The position numbers were made by a program, and so were the translations under genes. Shown here in pieces: positions 49,896-59,187 of a stretch of 64,000 nucleotides of DNA. The notes beneath the pieces were generated by a model, which saw only the letters and a program-made list of their open reading frames with translations, did not search any database and was not told the DNA's origin. This stretch comes from Usitatibacter palustris (GTDB lineage Bacteria > Pseudomonadota > Gammaproteobacteria > Burkholderiales > Usitatibacteraceae). The DNA lies in assembly GCF_013003985.1 (NCBI RefSeq), contig NZ_CP053073.1:868001-932000 (forward strand), read 5' to 3'. How positions within the stretch are numbered: position 1 is the first letter of the stretch; every line of letters starts with the position of its first letter.

Positions 49896-51265
49896 CCACC
49901 GCCTTCGTCACGATCATCGCGTTCCTCGTCACCGTCGGCGTGCTCGTCGTCGTGCACGAGTACGGCCACTACCTCGCCGCACGCCTGATGGGCGTGAAGA
50001 TCCTGCGGTTCTCCGTGGGCTTCGGCAAGACGCTCTGGAAGCGCGAGCTCGGACCCGATCGCACCGAGTGGGTGCTCGCGGCCATTCCGCTCGGCGGCTA
50101 CGTGAAGATGCTCGACGAGCGCGAGGTGGACGTGCCCGCGCACGAGATTCCCCGCGCCTTCAACCAGAAGAGCGTCGCGGCACGGATCTTCATCGTCCTC
50201 GCCGGCCCCGCGGCCAATTTCCTGCTGGCGTTCGTCCTCTACTGGGCGCTGTTCATCGCCGGCATGCCGGGCATCAAGCCCGTGCTCGGCGATGCCCTGC
50301 CCAACACGGCGGCGGCCCAGGCGGGCTTCAAGAGCGGCGACACGGTTCGCGCCATCGGCGACGAGCCCGTGTACACGTGGATCGACGTGCGCTGGTACCT
50401 GCTCAAGGAAGCGGTGCGCCGCGGCACGGTGACGGTCCAGGTCGAAGGCCCGGACGGCAGCTCGCGCGGCGTGCGCAGCCTCGACCTGGGCGGCCTCACC
50501 GCCGACGACCTCGACCAGGATTTCCTCGTGAAGCTCGGCCTTCGCCCCTACCAGCCGCAGGTGAGCGCGACGATCGGCCGCGTGGTGAAGGGCGGCGCGG
50601 CGGAGCGCGCGGGGCTGCGCGAAGGCGACCGCATCGTCGGCATCGACGGCCGCAAGGTCGATACGTGGATCGCGTTCACCACCGAAGTCCGCGCCAGCGC
50701 GGGCAAGACGCTGCGGCTCGAGGTCGAGCGCGGCGCGCATCGCTTCGAGCTCACCGCCGTGCCCGAGGCCGTGGGCGAGGGCGCGGCACGCGCCGGTCGC
50801 CTGGGCGTCGAAGCGGGCCCGGAGCTCAAGCGCGAGTACGACCGCATGACCACGACCGTGCGCTATGGGCCGGTGGAATCGGCCACGCGCGCCGTCGCGA
50901 AGGTGTGGGATCTCTCCGTTTTCAGCCTGAAGATGCTCGGCCGCATGATCGTGGGCGACGTCTCGTGGAAAAACCTCTCGGGTCCGATCACGATCGCCGA
51001 CTATGCGGGCCAATCGGCGCAACTGGGCTGGATCTCGTTCCTGGGCTTCCTCGCCCTCGTGAGCGTGAGCCTCGGCGTCCTCAACCTCCTGCCCATTCCG
51101 CTGCTGGATGGGGGGCACCTGGTGTATTATTTGGCCGAAATCGCGAAGGGCAGCCCCGTCTCCGAGCGCACCATGGAAATCGGGCAGCGCGTAGGCATCG
51201 CGGTCCTCCTGGGCCTCACATTCTTCGCCTTCTACAACGACCTGAACCGACTGTTCTTCGGCTGA
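49892..51265 (+). CDS. rseP: RIP metalloprotease RseP
   Basis: 457 residues. HEYGH at 22-26 is the zinc site in the first membrane segment, [10 protein letters not shown] follows, a PDZ region (about 115-310, including [19 protein letters not shown]), and the C-terminal [16 protein letters not shown] segment. RseP cuts anti-sigma factor RseA and signal-peptide remnants. It precedes bamA, as in most proteobacteria, tying envelope stress to outer-membrane assembly. Confidence 0.96.
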   Translation: MTTAFVTIIAFLVTVGVLVVVHEYGHYLAARLMGVKILRFSVGFGKTLWKRELGPDRTEWVLAAIPLGGYVKMLDEREVDVPAHEIPRAFNQKSVAARIFIVLAGPAANFLLAFVLYWALFIAGMPGIKPVLGDALPNTAAAQAGFKSGDTVRAIGDEPVYTWIDVRWYLLKEAVRRGTVTVQVEGPDGSSRGVRSLDLGGLTADDLDQDFLVKLGLRPYQPQVSATIGRVVKGGAAERAGLREGDRIVGIDGRKVDTWIAFTTEVRASAGKTLRLEVERGAHRFELTAVPEAVGEGAARAGRLGVEAGPELKREYDRMTTTVRYGPVESATRAVAKVWDLSVFSLKMLGRMIVGDVSWKNLSGPITIADYAGQSAQLGWISFLGFLALVSVSLGVLNLLPIPLLDGGHLVYYLAEIAKGSPVSERTMEIGQRVGIAVLLGLTFFAFYNDLNRLFFG

Positions 51266-51273
51266 ACCCCTTG

Positions 51274-53565
51274 ATGCTTCCCCGGCTCTTCCAGTCCCTC
51301 GCGTTCTTTGCCGGGATGCTCGCAGCAGCGCTGCCGGCGCAGGCCGTGCAGCCGTTCACGATCCGCGACATCCGCGTCGAAGGCGTGCAGCGCACCGAAG
51401 CGGGCACGGTCTTCACGTACCTGCCGCTCAAGGTCGGTGACCGCATCGACGACGAAAAGTCCGCGCGTGCGATCAAGGCGCTCTATGCAACCGGTTTCTA
51501 CTCCGACGTTCGCCTCGAAGCCGACGGCGATGTCCTCATCGTCTTCGTGCAGGAGCGGCCCGCGATCGCGCAGATCGACATCGAGGGCGCGAAGGAATTC
51601 ACGAAGGACAACCTCAAGGACGGCCTGAAGCAGGCGGGCATCGCCGAGGCGAAGATCTACGACAAGTCGCTGCTCGACCGCGCCGAGAAGGAAATCAAGC
51701 GCCAGTACACGAGCCGCGGCTACTACGGCGCGAAGGTGACCACGACCGTCACGCCGCTCGAACGCAACCGCGTGTCGCTGCGGTTCGACATCGAGGAAGG
51801 CGACGTCACCAAGATCGCCGACATCAACATCATCGGCGCGAAGGATTTCAGCGAGCGCGAGCTCCTGCGCACGATGAAGCTCACCACGCCCGGCTGGCTC
51901 ACGTGGTGGACGAAGGACGACCAGTATTCCAAGCAGCAGCTCACGGCCGATCTCGAGTCGCTGCGCTCGCACTACCTCAACAAGGGCTACCTCGAGTTCA
52001 ACATCGAGTCGACCCAGGTCTCGATCACGCCCGATCGCGAGAAGATCTACATCACGATCGTGATTACCGAAGGTCCGGTCTACCGCCTGGGCGACATCAA
52101 GCTCGCCGGCGACCTCATCGTGAAGGAAGAAGAGCTCCGCGCACTCCTGCTCGCCAAGCCGGGCGACACCTTCTCGCGCGAGAAAATCGTCGATTCGAGC
52201 AAGCGAATCACCGACCGCCTCGGCAATGACGGCTACTCGTTCGCGAACGTGAACCCGGTGCCCGAAGTCGATCGCGAGAAGCGCCTGGCGGTGTTCACGT
52301 TCTTCGTCGATCCGGGCCGGCGCGTGTATGTGCGCCGCGTGAACGTCGCGGGCAACCAGAAGACGCAGGACGAGGTCGTGCGCCGCGAGATGCGCCAGCT
52401 CGAAAGCTCGTGGTATTCGCTCGAGAAGATCTCGCGCTCCAAGGAGCGGCTGCAGCGCACCGGCTACTTCCAGGAAGTGAACATCGAGACCCCGGCCGTT
52501 CCGGGCACGAGCGACCAGGTGGACGTGAACGTCAACGTCACCGAGCGCAACACCGGCCAGTTCACCTTCGGCCTGGGCTACTCCGGCGCCGAAGGCGTGA
52601 CGCTGCAGGCCTCGGTGTCGCAGTCGAACATCCTGGGCACGGGCAACCTGCTCGCCTTCCAGGTGAACAACGGCGAAGTGAACAAGGTCTACTCGTTCAC
52701 GTACATGAACCCGTACTGGACGGCCGACGGCGTGGCGCGCGGCTTCGACTTCTTCCGCCGCGACGTGAACACCCAGAGCCTCTCGGTCGCGGACTACCGC
52801 ACCTATTCGACCGGCGCGGGCATGCGCTTCGGCGTCCCGATCTCCGAGTACGACGGCTTCCAGCTGGGCTTCACGTACGAAATCACGAAGCTCGCGATCG
52901 ACGCGTTCAGCCCGATCCGCTACCAGCAGTTCGTGAACGAGTTCGGCGAGAAGTCGGACACGTTCCGCACCAACTTCGCCTTCGCGCGCGACACCCGAGA
53001 CAGCCTGATCTGGCCCACGCGCGGCACGTACAACGAATTCGCCCTCGAAGTCGGCCTGCCGCCCGCGGACCTCACGTACTACCGCGCGACCTTCCAGACC
53101 CAGTACCTGTGGACGCCCGAGCGCTTCCCCTGGCTCACGTTCTTCGCCAACGCCGAATTCGGCCTGGCCGACGGGTACAAGGACAAGCCGTTGCCGTTCT
53201 TCAAGAACTTCTACGCCGGCGGCACGGGCAGCATCCGCGGCTTCGAGTCGGCGAGCCTGGGCCCCAAGGACATCAACGGCGACAACCTCGGCGGCGACCG
53301 GCGCTTCGTGGCGAACTTCGAAGTGCTCTTCCCGATGCCGGGCAACAAGGAAAAGAATGTTCGCCTGGGGGCCTTCATGGACATGGGCAACGTCTGGGGT
53401 CCGGGCGAAAAGATCAGGACCCAGGACCTGCGGGCATCGGTCGGCGCGGCGGTGGCATGGGATTCGCCCATGGGCCCGCTGCGGTTCTCGCTGGGCTACC
53501 CGATCAAGAAGCAGGAAGGGGACCTGACGGAAAGGTTCCAGTTCCAGCTGGGCAAGATATTCTAG
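51274..53565 (+). CDS. bamA: outer-membrane protein assembly factor BamA
   Basis: 763 residues. Signal peptide (about 1-24, ending LPAQA), five POTRA domains (FTIRDIRVEGVQRTEAGTVF begins the first), and a 16-strand barrel with NTGQFTFGLGYSGAEGVTLQASVSQ-like start, GTGSIRGFESASLGP (the VRGF/IRGF loop-6 motif) and final Phe (FQFQLGKIF). BamA folds outer-membrane barrels. The ATG at 51274 follows the rseP stop by 8 bases. Confidence 0.97.
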   Translation: MLPRLFQSLAFFAGMLAAALPAQAVQPFTIRDIRVEGVQRTEAGTVFTYLPLKVGDRIDDEKSARAIKALYATGFYSDVRLEADGDVLIVFVQERPAIAQIDIEGAKEFTKDNLKDGLKQAGIAEAKIYDKSLLDRAEKEIKRQYTSRGYYGAKVTTTVTPLERNRVSLRFDIEEGDVTKIADINIIGAKDFSERELLRTMKLTTPGWLTWWTKDDQYSKQQLTADLESLRSHYLNKGYLEFNIESTQVSITPDREKIYITIVITEGPVYRLGDIKLAGDLIVKEEELRALLLAKPGDTFSREKIVDSSKRITDRLGNDGYSFANVNPVPEVDREKRLAVFTFFVDPGRRVYVRRVNVAGNQKTQDEVVRREMRQLESSWYSLEKISRSKERLQRTGYFQEVNIETPAVPGTSDQVDVNVNVTERNTGQFTFGLGYSGAEGVTLQASVSQSNILGTGNLLAFQVNNGEVNKVYSFTYMNPYWTADGVARGFDFFRRDVNTQSLSVADYRTYSTGAGMRFGVPISEYDGFQLGFTYEITKLAIDAFSPIRYQQFVNEFGEKSDTFRTNFAFARDTRDSLIWPTRGTYNEFALEVGLPPADLTYYRATFQTQYLWTPERFPWLTFFANAEFGLADGYKDKPLPFFKNFYAGGTGSIRGFESASLGPKDINGDNLGGDRRFVANFEVLFPMPGNKEKNVRLGAFMDMGNVWGPGEKIRTQDLRASVGAAVAWDSPMGPLRFSLGYPIKKQEGDLTERFQFQLGKIF

Positions 53566-53599
53566 GGGCCATGGACGCCCCCGGACTGCGAGGCACGTG

Positions 53600-54088
53600 A
53601 TGAGACTGGCGATCCTGTGGATGGCGGCGCTCCTGGCGCTGCCGGTGGTCGCGGTGGAGATGAAGATCGGTTTCGTGAACACCGAGCGCGTGTTCCGCGA
53701 GGCCACGCCCGCCAAGCGCGCGCAGCAGAAGCTCGAGCGCGAATTCGCCGCACGCAACGCCGAGCTCTCCAAGATAGAAAAGCAGGGCCGGGACCTCCAG
53801 ACGGAGCTCGAGCGCGAGACCGTGACGCTCTCCGAGAGCGCGCGCCGCGAGAAGGAACGCACCCTCGCCGACATCAGCCGCAACTTCCAGCGCATGCAGC
53901 GCGAGATCCGCGAGGACCTCAACCTGCGCCGCAACGAGGAGCTCGCGAGCGTCCAGGAACGCGCCACGCGCGTGATCAACCAGATCGCCGAGCAGGAAAA
54001 GTTCGACCTTGTCGTGCAGGAGGCCGTGTTCGCGAGCACCCGCATCGACATCACCGACAAAGTCATCCGGGCGCTCTCGGACAAGTGA
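53600..54088 (+). CDS. skp: OmpH/Skp-family periplasmic chaperone
   Basis: 162 residues. A signal peptide (MRLAILWMAALLALPVVAV) is followed by KIGFVNTERVFREATPAKRAQQKLEREF and a long charged coiled coil, ending FDLVVQEAVFASTRIDITDKVIRAL. Skp holds unfolded outer-membrane proteins in the periplasm. A GTG three bases upstream is an alternative start. Located between bamA and lpxD as is usual. Confidence 0.94.
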   Translation: MRLAILWMAALLALPVVAVEMKIGFVNTERVFREATPAKRAQQKLEREFAARNAELSKIEKQGRDLQTELERETVTLSESARREKERTLADISRNFQRMQREIREDLNLRRNEELASVQERATRVINQIAEQEKFDLVVQEAVFASTRIDITDKVIRALSDK

Positions 54089-54094
54089 TCCGCC

Positions 54095-55111
54095 TTGGCC
54101 GCGCCGCCCTCCCTCAGCCTTCGCGACATCGTCGCGCGCCTCGGCGGTGAAGCCGTCGGCGAGGCCGCCGCGCCCCTGACGGGCGTGGCCACGCTCGAAT
54201 CCGCCGGTCCCTCGCAGATCGCATTTCTCGCGAACCTGCGCTATCGCAGCCAGCTTGCCGCCACGAAGGCCGGTGCCGTGATCCTCGGCCCGGACGAGCG
54301 CGAAGCGACCAGCCTTCCGCGCATCGTCACGCCCAATCCGTACGCCTACTACGCCCGCACCGTCGCGCTCTTCAACCCTGCGCCGGCGGTCGTTCCCGGC
54401 ATCCATCCCACCGCGCAGATCGACGCTTCCGCGCGCGTGGCGAAAAGCGCGGAGGTTGGCGCCTTCGTCGTGATCGGTCGCGGCGCGAAGGTCGGCGAGC
54501 GTGCGGTCATCGGCGCCGGCTGCATCCTCGGCGAGGACGTGACCGTGGGCGAAGACACACGCCTGCATCCGCGCGTGACGATCTACGAAGGCTGCAGCCT
54601 CGGCGCGCGCGGCATCGTGCATTCGGGCGTGGTGATCGGTGCCGATGGGTTCGGCATGGCGCCCGACGCGGGCCGCTGGGTGAAGATTCCGCAGGTGGGC
54701 GCGGTGCGCATCGGCGACGACGTCGAAGTCGGCGCCAACACCACGATCGACCGCGGCGCGCTCGACGACACGGTGATCGAAGAGGGCGTGAAGCTCGACA
54801 ACCAGATCCAGGTCGGCCACAACTGCGTGATCGGCGCGCATACGGTGATCGCGGGCTGCGTCGGGATCGCGGGCAGCGTGCGCATCGGCAAGCGCTGCCT
54901 CATCGGCGGCAAGGCGGGCATCACGGGCCACCTGCAGATCTGCGACGGCGTGACGGTGTCGGCGATGACGCTCATCACGAAGTCGATCACCAAGCCCGGC
55001 GTCTACACGTCGGTTGCGCCGTTCATGCCACACGCAGACTGGTTGAAGTACGCCGCGCGCATTCGCCACGGCGCAAGGGGGGAGAGTGACCGTGAGCACG
55101 ATGACCATTGA
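54095..55111 (+). CDS. lpxD: UDP-3-O-acylglucosamine N-acyltransferase
   Basis: 338 residues. N-terminal uridine-binding domain ([23 protein letters not shown]), then hexapeptide left-handed beta-helix with the catalytic His in [18 protein letters not shown], and a C-terminal helix. It adds the second acyl chain in lipid A. The start is TTG at 54095, six bases after skp. Its last 20 bases overlap the start of fabZ. Confidence 0.96.
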   Translation: MAAPPSLSLRDIVARLGGEAVGEAAAPLTGVATLESAGPSQIAFLANLRYRSQLAATKAGAVILGPDEREATSLPRIVTPNPYAYYARTVALFNPAPAVVPGIHPTAQIDASARVAKSAEVGAFVVIGRGAKVGERAVIGAGCILGEDVTVGEDTRLHPRVTIYEGCSLGARGIVHSGVVIGADGFGMAPDAGRWVKIPQVGAVRIGDDVEVGANTTIDRGALDDTVIEEGVKLDNQIQVGHNCVIGAHTVIAGCVGIAGSVRIGKRCLIGGKAGITGHLQICDGVTVSAMTLITKSITKPGVYTSVAPFMPHADWLKYAARIRHGARGESDREHDDH

Positions 55112-55538
55112 GGAGATCAAGCAGTATCTCCCGCACCGATATCCGTTCCTGCTGATCGACCGCGTCACCGAGATGGATCCCGGGAAGCGCATCGTCGCGG
55201 TGAAGAACGTGACGATGAACGAGCCCTTCTTCCAGGGGCACTTTCCCCACTACGCGGTGATGCCCGGCGTATTGATCATCGAGGCGATGGCCCAGGCCGC
55301 GGCCGTGCTCTCGCTCAAGTCCGCCGGCATCAAGAACGACGGCAAGAACGTCTACTACTTCGTCGGCATCGACGGCGCGCGCTTCAAGAAGCCCGTGGTC
55401 CCCGGCGACACGCTGATGATCGAAGTCGAGCAGGTGCGCGAATCGCGCGGCATGGTGAAGTTCAAGGCGGTCGCGAAGGTCGAAGGGCAGGTGGCTTCGG
55501 AAGCGGAGCTGCTTTGCGCGCTGAGGAGCCTGGAGTAA
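55092..55538 (+). CDS. fabZ: 3-hydroxyacyl-ACP dehydratase FabZ
   Basis: About 148 residues. [41 protein letters not shown] (catalytic His and Glu) are FabZ hallmarks. It dehydrates hydroxyacyl-ACP in fatty acid synthesis and competes with LpxA/LpxD for hydroxyacyl-ACP. AAGGGGGGAG at 55075-55084 spaces best to the GTG at 55092; GTG 55086 and ATG 55101 are alternatives. Confidence 0.95.
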   Translation: MSTMTIEEIKQYLPHRYPFLLIDRVTEMDPGKRIVAVKNVTMNEPFFQGHFPHYAVMPGVLIIEAMAQAAAVLSLKSAGIKNDGKNVYYFVGIDGARFKKPVVPGDTLMIEVEQVRESRGMVKFKAVAKVEGQVASEAELLCALRSLE

Positions 55539-55548
55539 CGAACGTAAC

Positions 55549-55647
55549 TGTCATCCTGAGGGTCGCAGACCCGAAGGACCTGCTTGAGTGTTTTAATTGT
55601 TAAACCCCTCAAGCAGGTCCTTCGTCGCTTCGCTCCTCAGGATGACA
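55549..55647. repeat. 99-bp inverted-repeat element between fabZ and lpxA
   Basis: Outer arms TGTCATCCTGAG / CTCAGGATGACA (12 bp) and inner arms of 17 bp (CGAAGGACCTGCTTGAG and complement at 55572-55588 and 55608-55624) around an A/T-rich loop. The arms are separated by unmatched segments that can form side hairpins. Similar 'GTCATCCTGAG...GAAGGACCTGC' repeats are scattered in many bacterial genomes, from general knowledge. Inside an operon, it may act as a partial terminator or RNA-processing site. Confidence 0.85.
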
Positions 55648-55657
55648 TTGCGATATT

Positions 55658-55717
55658 GATGACACCGTTCTAGATGACACCGTTCTAGATGACACCGTTC
55701 TAGATGACACCGTTCTA
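55658..55717 (+). repeat. four perfect 15-bp tandem repeats abutting the lpxA start
   Basis: The unit GATGACACCGTTCTA occurs four times without change or gap. Each copy encodes ATG-ACA-CCG-TTC followed by a stop (TAG in copies 1-3, TAA in copy 4). The last stop overlaps the lpxA ATG as TAATG at 55716-55720. No Shine-Dalgarno-like purine run exists in this stretch. This is the immediate upstream region for lpxA translation. Confidence 0.97.
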
Positions 55718-56494
55718 ATGGCCACCATCCACCCCACCGCCATCGTTCACCCCAAGGCGCGCCTTGGAAAAGACGTTTCCATCGGCCCGTACTCGGTCGT
55801 CGATTGCGACGTGGAGGTCGGCGACCGCACGGCGATCGGCGCGCACACGGTGATCACCGGCCACACGACGATCGGCCGCGAGAACAAGATCTTCCATTTC
55901 TGCTCGATCGGCGAAGCCAACCAGGACAAGAAGTACGCGGGCGAGCCCACGCGCCTGGAGATCGGCGACCGCAACACGATTCGCGAGTACTGCTCGCTCA
56001 ACCGCGGCACGACGCAGGACACGGGCGTCACGCGCATCGGCAGCGACAACTGGATCATGGCCTACTGCCACGTCGCGCACGATTGCGTCGTGGGCAACCA
56101 CACGACCTTCGCCAACCACGCCACGCTCGCGGGCCACGTGCACGTGGGCGACTGGACCGTGCTCGGCGGCTTCACCGGCGTGCACCAGTTCGTGAAGATC
56201 GGCGCTCACGTCATGACGGGTGTCTCGAGTGTGGTGCTCCTGGACATCCCGACATACGTGATGGTGGGCGGCAACCCGCTGGCACCCTACGGCATCAACG
56301 CCGAGGGCCTCAAGCGCCGCGGCTTCTCGCCGACCGCGCTCTCCGCGTTGAAGCAGGCGTACAAGACGCTCTACAAGTCCGGCCTCACGTTCGCCGAAGC
56401 GCGCGCCGAGCTCGAGAAGCAGGCCGCGGTCGCCCCCGAGGTCCGGGTGCTGGTCGACTTCCTCGGGACCGCCACGCGCGGCATCGTGCGCTAA
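55718..56494 (+). CDS. lpxA: UDP-N-acetylglucosamine acyltransferase
   Basis: 258 residues. Left-handed beta-helix (IHPTAIVHPKARLGKDVSIGPYSVV), GENNKIF-like REN KIFHFCSIG, and the catalytic His region GGFTGVHQFVKIGAHVMTG, then a helical C-terminus (RRGFSPTALSALKQAYKTLYKSG). First step of lipid A synthesis. Unlike other genes here it has no visible ribosome-binding site; its ATG overlaps the last mini-ORF of the 15-bp repeats. Confidence 0.97.
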   Translation: MATIHPTAIVHPKARLGKDVSIGPYSVVDCDVEVGDRTAIGAHTVITGHTTIGRENKIFHFCSIGEANQDKKYAGEPTRLEIGDRNTIREYCSLNRGTTQDTGVTRIGSDNWIMAYCHVAHDCVVGNHTTFANHATLAGHVHVGDWTVLGGFTGVHQFVKIGAHVMTGVSSVVLLDIPTYVMVGGNPLAPYGINAEGLKRRGFSPTALSALKQAYKTLYKSGLTFAEARAELEKQAAVAPEVRVLVDFLGTATRGIVR

Positions 56495-56507
56495 GGCCCA
56501 TCGAACA

Positions 56508-57641
56508 ATGACTCGCGTCGCGATCGTCGCAGGCGAAGCTTCCGGCGACCTCCTCGGCGCTGCGCTCATCCGCGCGGTTCGTTCTCGCAATCCGGACGTC
56601 CAGTTCTACGGCATCTGCGGCCCGAAGATGATGGCCGAGGGCGCGACCACGCTTTTCCCGATGGAGAAGCTTGCCGTGCGCGGCTACGTGGAAGTACTCA
56701 AGCATTTCCGCGAGATCCACGGCATTCGTTCGCAGCTCGCACGGCGCCTGCTCGCCGACAAGCCCGACCTCTTCATCGGCGTCGACGCGCCCGACTTCAA
56801 CCTGGCGCTCGAGGCGAAGCTCAAGGCCGCGGGCACGCGCACCGTGCATTTCGTGAGCCCGTCGATCTGGGCGTGGCGGGCGAACCGCATCCACGGCATC
56901 AAGCGCGCGGTCGACCGCATGCTCGCGATCTTCCCGTTCGAGGAAGCGATCTACGAGAAGGCGGGCATTCCGGTGAGCTACGTGGGCCATCCGCTGGCCG
57001 ATACGATGCCGGTGAACCCGGATCGCACCGAAGCGCGCGCGCAGTTGCGCCTTCCGTCCTTCGCAGTGCCGGTCGCGTTGCTGCCGGGCAGCCGCATGAG
57101 CGAGCTCGAGGCACATGCGGACCTCGTGATCGACACCGCGAGCAAGCTCGCCGAGACGCGGCCCGACGTGCGCTTCTTCGTGCCGCTCGCCACGCGCGAG
57201 ACGCGCGACTATTTCGAGACGCGCCTGCACATCAAGGGCGCGCAGGAGCTCCCGCTCACGATCCTCTTCGGCCACGCGCGCCTGGCACTCACCGCCGCCG
57301 ATGTCGCGCTTGTCGCGAGCGGCACCGCCACGCTCGAAGCCGCGCTCGCAGGCTGCCCGATGGTCATCACCTATCGCATGCCCAAGCTCACCTACTGGCT
57401 GATGAAACGCAAAGCCCTGTTGCCTTACGTGGGCCTGCCCAACATCCTCGCCGGCGAATTCCTCGTCCCCGAGCTGCTGCAGGACGACGCGACGCCCGTG
57501 AACCTCGCGCAAGCGCTGGGCAACTGGCTCGACCACAAGGACGCGCGCGAGAAGCTGCGCGATCGCTTCGCGGACATGCACCGCAGCCTCGCGCAGGGCC
57601 ACGACGAACGCCTCGCGCTCGCGCTGCAACCCTACCTGTGA
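56508..57641 (+). CDS. lpxB: lipid-A-disaccharide synthase
   Basis: 377 residues, GT19 family: [62 protein letters not shown] and [12 protein letters not shown]. It joins UDP-diacylglucosamine and lipid X. It starts 13 bases after lpxA; its TGA overlaps the GTG of rnhB. Confidence 0.97.
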   Translation: MTRVAIVAGEASGDLLGAALIRAVRSRNPDVQFYGICGPKMMAEGATTLFPMEKLAVRGYVEVLKHFREIHGIRSQLARRLLADKPDLFIGVDAPDFNLALEAKLKAAGTRTVHFVSPSIWAWRANRIHGIKRAVDRMLAIFPFEEAIYEKAGIPVSYVGHPLADTMPVNPDRTEARAQLRLPSFAVPVALLPGSRMSELEAHADLVIDTASKLAETRPDVRFFVPLATRETRDYFETRLHIKGAQELPLTILFGHARLALTAADVALVASGTATLEAALAGCPMVITYRMPKLTYWLMKRKALLPYVGLPNILAGEFLVPELLQDDATPVNLAQALGNWLDHKDAREKLRDRFADMHRSLAQGHDERLALALQPYL

Positions 57642-58228
57642 GCGCGTGCCTGCGCCTTTGCGGTGTCGACGAAGCGGGCCGCGGCCCGTTGGCGGGCAGC
57701 GTGTACGCGGCGGCGGTCATCCTCGATCCGGATCACCCCATCGACGGCGTGGCCGATTCCAAGACGCTCACCGCGGAAGTACGCGAGGAGCTGGCGGTGG
57801 AAATCCGCGCGCACGCCATCGCCTGGGCGATCGCTTCGGCGAGCGTCGAGGAAATCGACCGCATCAACATCCTCCAGGCCACGCTCGCCGCGATGCGCCG
57901 TGCGGTCGAGGCGCTGCCCTTCGCACCCGATGAGGTGTGCTTCGACGGCCTCTACCATCCGCCGCTCGCGATGACCTGCCGCGCGATCGTGAAGGGCGAC
58001 AGCCTCGTGCCCGCGATCTCCGCCGCCTCGATCCTCGCGAAGACCGCGCGCGACGCGGAGATGCGCCAGCTCGAGGACCGCTTCCCCGGCTACGGCTTCG
58101 CGAAGCACAAGGGCTATTGCACGCCCGAGCACATGCTCGCCATTGCGATGCTCGGTCCCTGCGAGATCCATCGCCGCAGCTTCGACCCGGTGCGCACCTT
58201 GCTGCAGCAGGCGAGCCTCCCGTTCTGA
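57638..58228 (+). CDS. rnhB: ribonuclease HII
   Basis: 196 residues. [22 protein letters not shown] holds the catalytic [43 protein letters not shown] and [15 protein letters not shown] follow. It removes ribonucleotides from DNA. Start is GTG at 57638, overlapping the lpxB stop (GTGA). Overlaps the TrmH-family gene by one base. Confidence 0.96.
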   Translation: MSACLRLCGVDEAGRGPLAGSVYAAAVILDPDHPIDGVADSKTLTAEVREELAVEIRAHAIAWAIASASVEEIDRINILQATLAAMRRAVEALPFAPDEVCFDGLYHPPLAMTCRAIVKGDSLVPAISAASILAKTARDAEMRQLEDRFPGYGFAKHKGYCTPEHMLAIAMLGPCEIHRRSFDPVRTLLQQASLPF

Positions 58229-59025
58229 TGAAGGCCATCACCTCGCGCGACAACGCCGGCTACAAGGCGATGGCGAAGCTCGTCGCCAGCACCGCGGAAC
58301 GCAAGCGCCGCGCGCTTTCGGTGCTCGAGGGCGCGCACCTCGTTGCCGCGTTCCTCGATTCGGGCCGCGAGCTCGACTCGCTGATGGTGAGCCGTTCGGC
58401 GCTCGAACGCGCCGAGGTCGCCGCGCTCGCCGACCGCGCGCACCCGGCCGCCGTCACGGTGATTTCGGACGCGCTCTTTGACGCGCTCTCGACGCTCGAC
58501 TCGGCCACGGGCGTGATTGCCGCCGCACCCACGCCCGAAGGCGTGGCGGTCCCTGCGAATGCAAGCCTCGTCGTGCTGCTCGAGGACGTGCAGGATCCGG
58601 GCAACGTCGGCACGCTTTTGCGCAGTGCCGCGGCCGTCGGCGCGGGCCACGTGATGCTCTCGAAGACCTGCGCCTTCGCCTGGTCGCTCAAGGTGATCCG
58701 CGCGGGCGTGGGGGCGCACTTCGCGCTCAACATCGTCGAGGACGCGGACCTCGCGGCCTGGCTCGCGGCGTTTCGCGGCAAGTCGGTGGCACTCGCGGGC
58801 GGCGCGAAGGAATCGATCTACGACCTGGACCTCACAGGCCCCCTCGCGATCATCGTCGGCAACGAAGGCGCGGGCGTGAGCGAATCGCTGATGCGCGCCG
58901 CCACGAAGCGCGCTCGCATTCCGATGCCGGGACGCATGGAATCGCTCAACGCCGGAGTCGCGGGTTCGGTTGCCCTCTTCGAGGCGCTGAGGCAAAGGCA
59001 ATCATCCGCAGATAAACGCGGATAA
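58228..59025 (+). CDS. TrmH/SpoU-family RNA 2'-O-methyltransferase; C-terminus encoded by a repeat
   Basis: 265 residues. ITSRDNAGYKAMAKLVAS (substrate-binding domain), VLLEDVQDPGNVGTLLRSAAAVGA, LAIIVGNEGAGVSESL and IPMPGRMESLNAGVAGSVALFEALRQRQ are the SpoU motifs 1-3 forming the trefoil-knot SAM site. The target RNA is unknown (RlmB-like rRNA is possible). The domain ends at 'ALRQRQ'; the last residues (SSADKRG) and stop come from the dispersed repeat at 59005, suggesting the original end was overwritten. Confidence 0.93.
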   Translation: MKAITSRDNAGYKAMAKLVASTAERKRRALSVLEGAHLVAAFLDSGRELDSLMVSRSALERAEVAALADRAHPAAVTVISDALFDALSTLDSATGVIAAAPTPEGVAVPANASLVVLLEDVQDPGNVGTLLRSAAAVGAGHVMLSKTCAFAWSLKVIRAGVGAHFALNIVEDADLAAWLAAFRGKSVALAGGAKESIYDLDLTGPLAIIVGNEGAGVSESLMRAATKRARIPMPGRMESLNAGVAGSVALFEALRQRQSSADKRG

Positions 59026-59144
59026 ACGCAGATGAAAGGCGATGGAAGAATGGAGCTCATCGATTCTGCGTTCGGCTTCGAGTCATCCATGTACCATTTG
59101 CCCGTCGTTGCCCTTATCTGCGTTTATCCGCGTTTATCTGCGGA
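59005..59144. repeat. MITE-like element with 31-bp terminal inverted repeats
   Basis: A direct copy of the 32-bp repeat (59005-59036) and an inverted copy (59114-59144) flank 77 bases of unique sequence (59037-59113) that contains no gene. The inner ends (AAAGGC / GCCCTT) also partly pair. It starts inside the 3' end of the TrmH-family gene. No target-site duplication is clear. It could fold into a long hairpin and end transcription of the rpsB operon. Confidence 0.88.
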
Positions 59145-59187
59145 TCCAACGCCTTAACAAGTAACAAACGAGTCGGAGACCACCTCG

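Noticed and set aside
49828-51273. Upstream extension of the bamA frame over rseP
   Set aside because: It is an Arg-rich shadow of rseP in another frame; the ATG at 51274 starts a normal signal peptide.
55658-55717. 15-bp repeats as a CRISPR array
   Set aside because: The units are directly joined with no spacers, too short for CRISPR repeats, and no cas gene is present.
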